DNA from: Balneola sp.
Lineage (GTDB): Bacteria; Bacteroidota; Rhodothermia; Balneolales; Balneolaceae
Assembly: GCA_017643645.1 (NCBI GenBank)
Contig: JAEPNB010000004.1
Location: 124,001 to 188,000 of the forward strand
DNA: 64,000 bases
Direction: 5' to 3'
Part shown: positions 61,527 through 64,000 of the stretch, piece by piece
Position numbering within the stretch: the first letter of the stretch is position 1
Layout of the letters: each line of letters starts with the position of its first letter
Notes under the pieces: generated by a model
Told to the model about the DNA's origin: nothing
Database searches by the model: none
What the model saw: the letters and a program-made list of their open reading frames with translations, nothing else
Made by a program: the position numbers and the translations under genes

Positions 61527-62808
61527 ATTTTCCCTGCTTTTTATTGTGATTTGCTGTTTTTCATGTTCAGGGTCTTCTGATCTTGCTACGCGTTATTCTG
61601 ACTCCCCCGGTGAGCAGGACAGAGGTTTACTTTTGGTCTCAAATCAACTCCCGACTCCTGATTCATTCAAGAGTATCCAGCTTTACAGAAAAGGAAATAG
61701 CAACAATCCTCCTATTATCAATCTCAATAACAGAGAAAAGCTCGTGCTGGAATTTGATGAGCTTACTTCTATATCAGGACAGTTCAGAATCACTTTTGAG
61801 CATTTTGACCAAAACTGGAATCCAAGTAATATTCCTGAAGCATGGTATTTGGATGGTTTTAATGAATTAGTAGTTTCCGGAGGAGAGAAAAACGCCTTAT
61901 CAAAACCCAATTTTTTCCATTATAAAACTGAGTTTCCCAATAATGTTCTGAAATTTACCACAAGTGGCAATTACTTATTGAATGTGTATGATTATTCATC
62001 CAATACAAAACTCTTTAGTATTCCATTTTTTGTTACTGAACAAGTGGGTAAAATAACATCAAGAGTAGAAACACTTTTTAATTCCGGAGATAACTTTGCA
62101 GCTACTGATCAACTGTTTTCAACTTACGATTATCCGGAAGAAGTAGAGTTTCCACAATTTGATCTGGCTTTCAGCTTTGTACAAAATCGTTTTTGGGGAA
62201 GTGCAAAATCTACATCAACATTTGATGTAACCACTCCCGGGAAGATTCGCTTTTATACCCCGAGAAATAACTCTTTCTCATCGGGTTTTGATTTTATACC
62301 TCTTGACCTTACTGACCTGAACATCAATCTTGATAAAATTGAGGACTGGCAACCGGAATACACTCCACCCAGAATCTTACTAAAAAGAGATATTTTAAAC
62401 TTTTCTGCATCACCAAATACCACATTTACTTCCAATTTCGGCAAACCTGAGAAGAATAGAGATTCAAGGTATGCAGAAACTACATTCAGGTTTGATTCAG
62501 GTACTTTGAATACTGAATTCACTGAACTTTATGTGGCGGGTGATTTTAACTCGTGGATATTAGACAGAGAATCAAAACTAAATTATAATTCAGAAACAGA
62601 TTTATGGACGAACCGCTTTTTAATAAAGCAGGGGAACTATCGCTATAAGTACTTTCAAAAAAGTATCGATTCTGTAAATTCAGAACCAGTCCCTATTAAT
62701 GACTCTGTCACGAACAGATATCAGGAATACAGGGCGTTTGTCTATTTTCTGGATCCTGCAAAAAACTATCAACGACTTTTGATATCCGGTAGTTTTAATT
62801 CTAAATAA
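61519..62808 (+). CDS. Type IX secretion plug-domain lipoprotein (DUF5103)
   Basis: 429 aa from the ATG at 61519, overlapping dapF by 8 bp; it begins a lipoprotein signal (LLFIVICCFSC, Cys16). Features of the T9SS plug/DUF5103 family: YRKGNSNNPPIINLNNREKL, ITFEHFDQNWNPSNIPE, FKYKTEFPN-like (FHYKTEFPNNVLKFTTSGNY) and LNVYDYSSNTKLFSI; the C-terminal part has an AMPK-GBD-like strand pattern (YVAGDFNSWILD). It may seal the SprA translocon; T9SS substrates are not visible here. Confidence 0.85.
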   Translation: MYRFSLLFIVICCFSCSGSSDLATRYSDSPGEQDRGLLLVSNQLPTPDSFKSIQLYRKGNSNNPPIINLNNREKLVLEFDELTSISGQFRITFEHFDQNWNPSNIPEAWYLDGFNELVVSGGEKNALSKPNFFHYKTEFPNNVLKFTTSGNYLLNVYDYSSNTKLFSIPFFVTEQVGKITSRVETLFNSGDNFAATDQLFSTYDYPEEVEFPQFDLAFSFVQNRFWGSAKSTSTFDVTTPGKIRFYTPRNNSFSSGFDFIPLDLTDLNINLDKIEDWQPEYTPPRILLKRDILNFSASPNTTFTSNFGKPEKNRDSRYAETTFRFDSGTLNTEFTELYVAGDFNSWILDRESKLNYNSETDLWTNRFLIKQGNYRYKYFQKSIDSVNSEPVPINDSVTNRYQEYRAFVYFLDPAKNYQRLLISGSFNSK

Positions 62809-62812
62809 TAGT

Positions 62813-64000
62813 CTAGAAATCAATCCCAATTGAAAAATAATGAACAGGGTCTGATTTAAATCCGGTTCTGTCATATGCCCATCCAATATCGTAACCAAAT
62901 GGCAAACCAAACAATATTGACCTCAGACCAAATCCACCACCAATAAGAACATCCCCATCTAAATAGGTGAATTCCGAAAAACTGTTATTCTGAGGGTTAT
63001 AAGTATATCCGATCCTTTCCTTAGCTACCGTAAAGTCGAGTTCTTTTCCATTTACAGCAAGCTCGGCGTCAGGACTGCTGTCACGATTAATACGTAAGTT
63101 GTAATCTATTCTTTGACCCCAGGCAGTACCGGCGTCCAAAAATGCAAGTCCGGTTATATTATACAAGGGTAAAATAGGAATAGCTCCGGGAACAATTGCC
63201 GCAAATAATGGAAATCTGAATTCAGCATTTATGAGACTAAAATTATTCCCATTAATGGAATTGTATTCAAACCCTCTTAATGGTAAAGCAGGAACTGTAA
63301 AGAAATTATCCGTTATACGATCTGCTGAGAAACCATTTGCCGAATATTGTTGATTAAGCCATCCAAGTTTTCCACCTAAAAAATAGTTTTGGGCATCTTT
63401 TCCAACCGATAAACCTGTAGAAAACCGAAGAGCAAAAGTATATCTGGAACCTAAATCAATATATTTTCTGAAATCACCTAAAACAGAAGCAAATTCGGGA
63501 GCTGTGCTTCCTATTACAGGACTACCGCTTAACCCAACTGAGTATCTGTAACCACCTGTTGGAGTGATAAATCCCGGTTTGGTTTTGTCATCTGTATAAA
63601 CTACTTCAGGATATATGAACCTGCTGCTTTCACTTCTGTCAGCTACACTATTGTTAGTTCTGTCTGTGACGGAGTTAAAATCCAAATCAACATTTAATAA
63701 TGTAAAGTTAAAGTCAATTCTTCTAAATTTGTCAAATGGATATTGAACGGTAGCACCTAATCCATAGGTTCTGTAGCGAATTAACTCACCAAATATATTC
63801 TGATATCTTCTGGAAGTGTGAAAGTAATTGGCAAAATAATTTGTTCTGTTTTTTAAGTTACCATACTGAAAACTATAATCACTTTCCCTGAGGTCAAATA
63901 CAAAATTAGTACCTAAAGCTATTTGATGATCGCCAAGAAGATCACTTATTATAAACTGAGTAAGTGCATAAGAGCCATATGTAGAAGCAACAAAAGTAGG
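62813..64000 (-). CDS. Outer-membrane beta-barrel protein, C-terminal part (5' end outside window)
   Basis: The frame stays open to base 64000; the Met-like start at 63685 is an internal TTG. About 395 residues of amphipathic strands ending YFSIGIDF. GDHQIALGTNFVFDLRESDY and FRFPLFAAIVPGAIPILPL, then LRSILFGLPFGYDIGWAYDR resemble the BamA/TamA-type (Omp85/surface antigen) barrel fused to TolB-like propellers in related genomes. The N-terminal half lies outside, so domain content is unproven. Confidence 0.75.
   Translation of the reverse strand, partial: PTFVASTYGSYALTQFIISDLLGDHQIALGTNFVFDLRESDYSFQYGNLKNRTNYFANYFHTSRRYQNIFGELIRYRTYGLGATVQYPFDKFRRIDFNFTLLNVDLDFNSVTDRTNNSVADRSESSRFIYPEVVYTDDKTKPGFITPTGGYRYSVGLSGSPVIGSTAPEFASVLGDFRKYIDLGSRYTFALRFSTGLSVGKDAQNYFLGGKLGWLNQQYSANGFSADRITDNFFTVPALPLRGFEYNSINGNNFSLINAEFRFPLFAAIVPGAIPILPLYNITGLAFLDAGTAWGQRIDYNLRINRDSSPDAELAVNGKELDFTVAKERIGYTYNPQNNSFSEFTYLDGDVLIGGGFGLRSILFGLPFGYDIGWAYDRTGFKSDPVHYFSIGIDF

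Noticed and set aside
63685-63685. Start of the last outer-membrane gene at 63685
   Set aside because: The frame is open to the window edge with consistent barrel strands; the position is an internal TTG.

Overview
The window reads as chromosome from a Gram-negative, Bacteroidota-like bacterium. Balneolota or the Rhodothermia group is my best guess, from gene content only. Supporting signs are: promoters of the TTG-N19/20-TAnnTTTG type (15188-15218, 52768-52797); a type IX secretion plug-domain lipoprotein; STN/TonB receptor, FecR and ECF sigma sets; an ATP synthase operon without atpD and atpC; and myo-inositol-phosphate synthase. Background base composition is moderately AT-rich, and one block (about 10.0-14.2 kb) is clearly more AT-rich.

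Layout. 1-9.9 kb: the tail of a GH125 alpha-mannosidase, a histidine kinase with an ethylene-receptor-like membrane domain, an azurin, an ECF sigma factor with its DUF6768 partner, a TonB-dependent receptor, a membrane AraC regulator and a YdeI-like protein, with families of dispersed repeats between them. 10-14.2 kb: an AT-rich two-gene island. One gene encodes a protein kinase fused to a SAMHD1-like HD domain that has lost its metal ligands; the other encodes a DUF262 (ParB-like) plus HNH nuclease. This is the best candidate here for an undescribed, probably anti-phage, system. 14.3-20.4 kb: dienoyl-CoA isomerase-like protein, a ParDE module flanked by an exact 50-bp copy of the next gene's 3' end, SDR, queE, about 1 kb of repeats, queD, redoxin, an alkyltransferase-like protein and TatD. 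20.4-33.4 kb: an RND/MMPL exporter, a secreted unknown, an inositol-phosphate/CDP-alcohol cluster, glycosyltransferases, a flippase, MlaC and TolC. 33.5-43.5 kb: a GIY-YIG gene wedged into the 3' end of tRNA-Ser, then one long minus-strand run guaB-GT-M23-bactofilin-atpZ-atpI-atpBEFHAG.

43.6-54.4 kb: MarR, a lone ExbD, a Phd/VapC module with a triple 13-bp operator, then a cell-surface-signalling cassette (ECF sigma, DUF5666 lipoprotein, FecR, STN-TonB receptor and an acidic lipoprotein) bounded by a duplicated folD 3' end. 54.4-64 kb: two housekeeping clusters. On the minus strand are ptsN-dacB-NtrC-type regulator-folD; on the plus strand are ccmB-holB-dapF-T9SS plug protein. The window ends inside an outer-membrane beta-barrel gene.

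A recurring theme is small cargo bounded by a duplicated gene 3' end with no recombinase nearby: ParDE with the SDR 3' end, GIY-YIG with the tRNA-Ser 3' end, and the signalling cassette with the folD 3' end. All family assignments come from reading the sequence; no searches were run.
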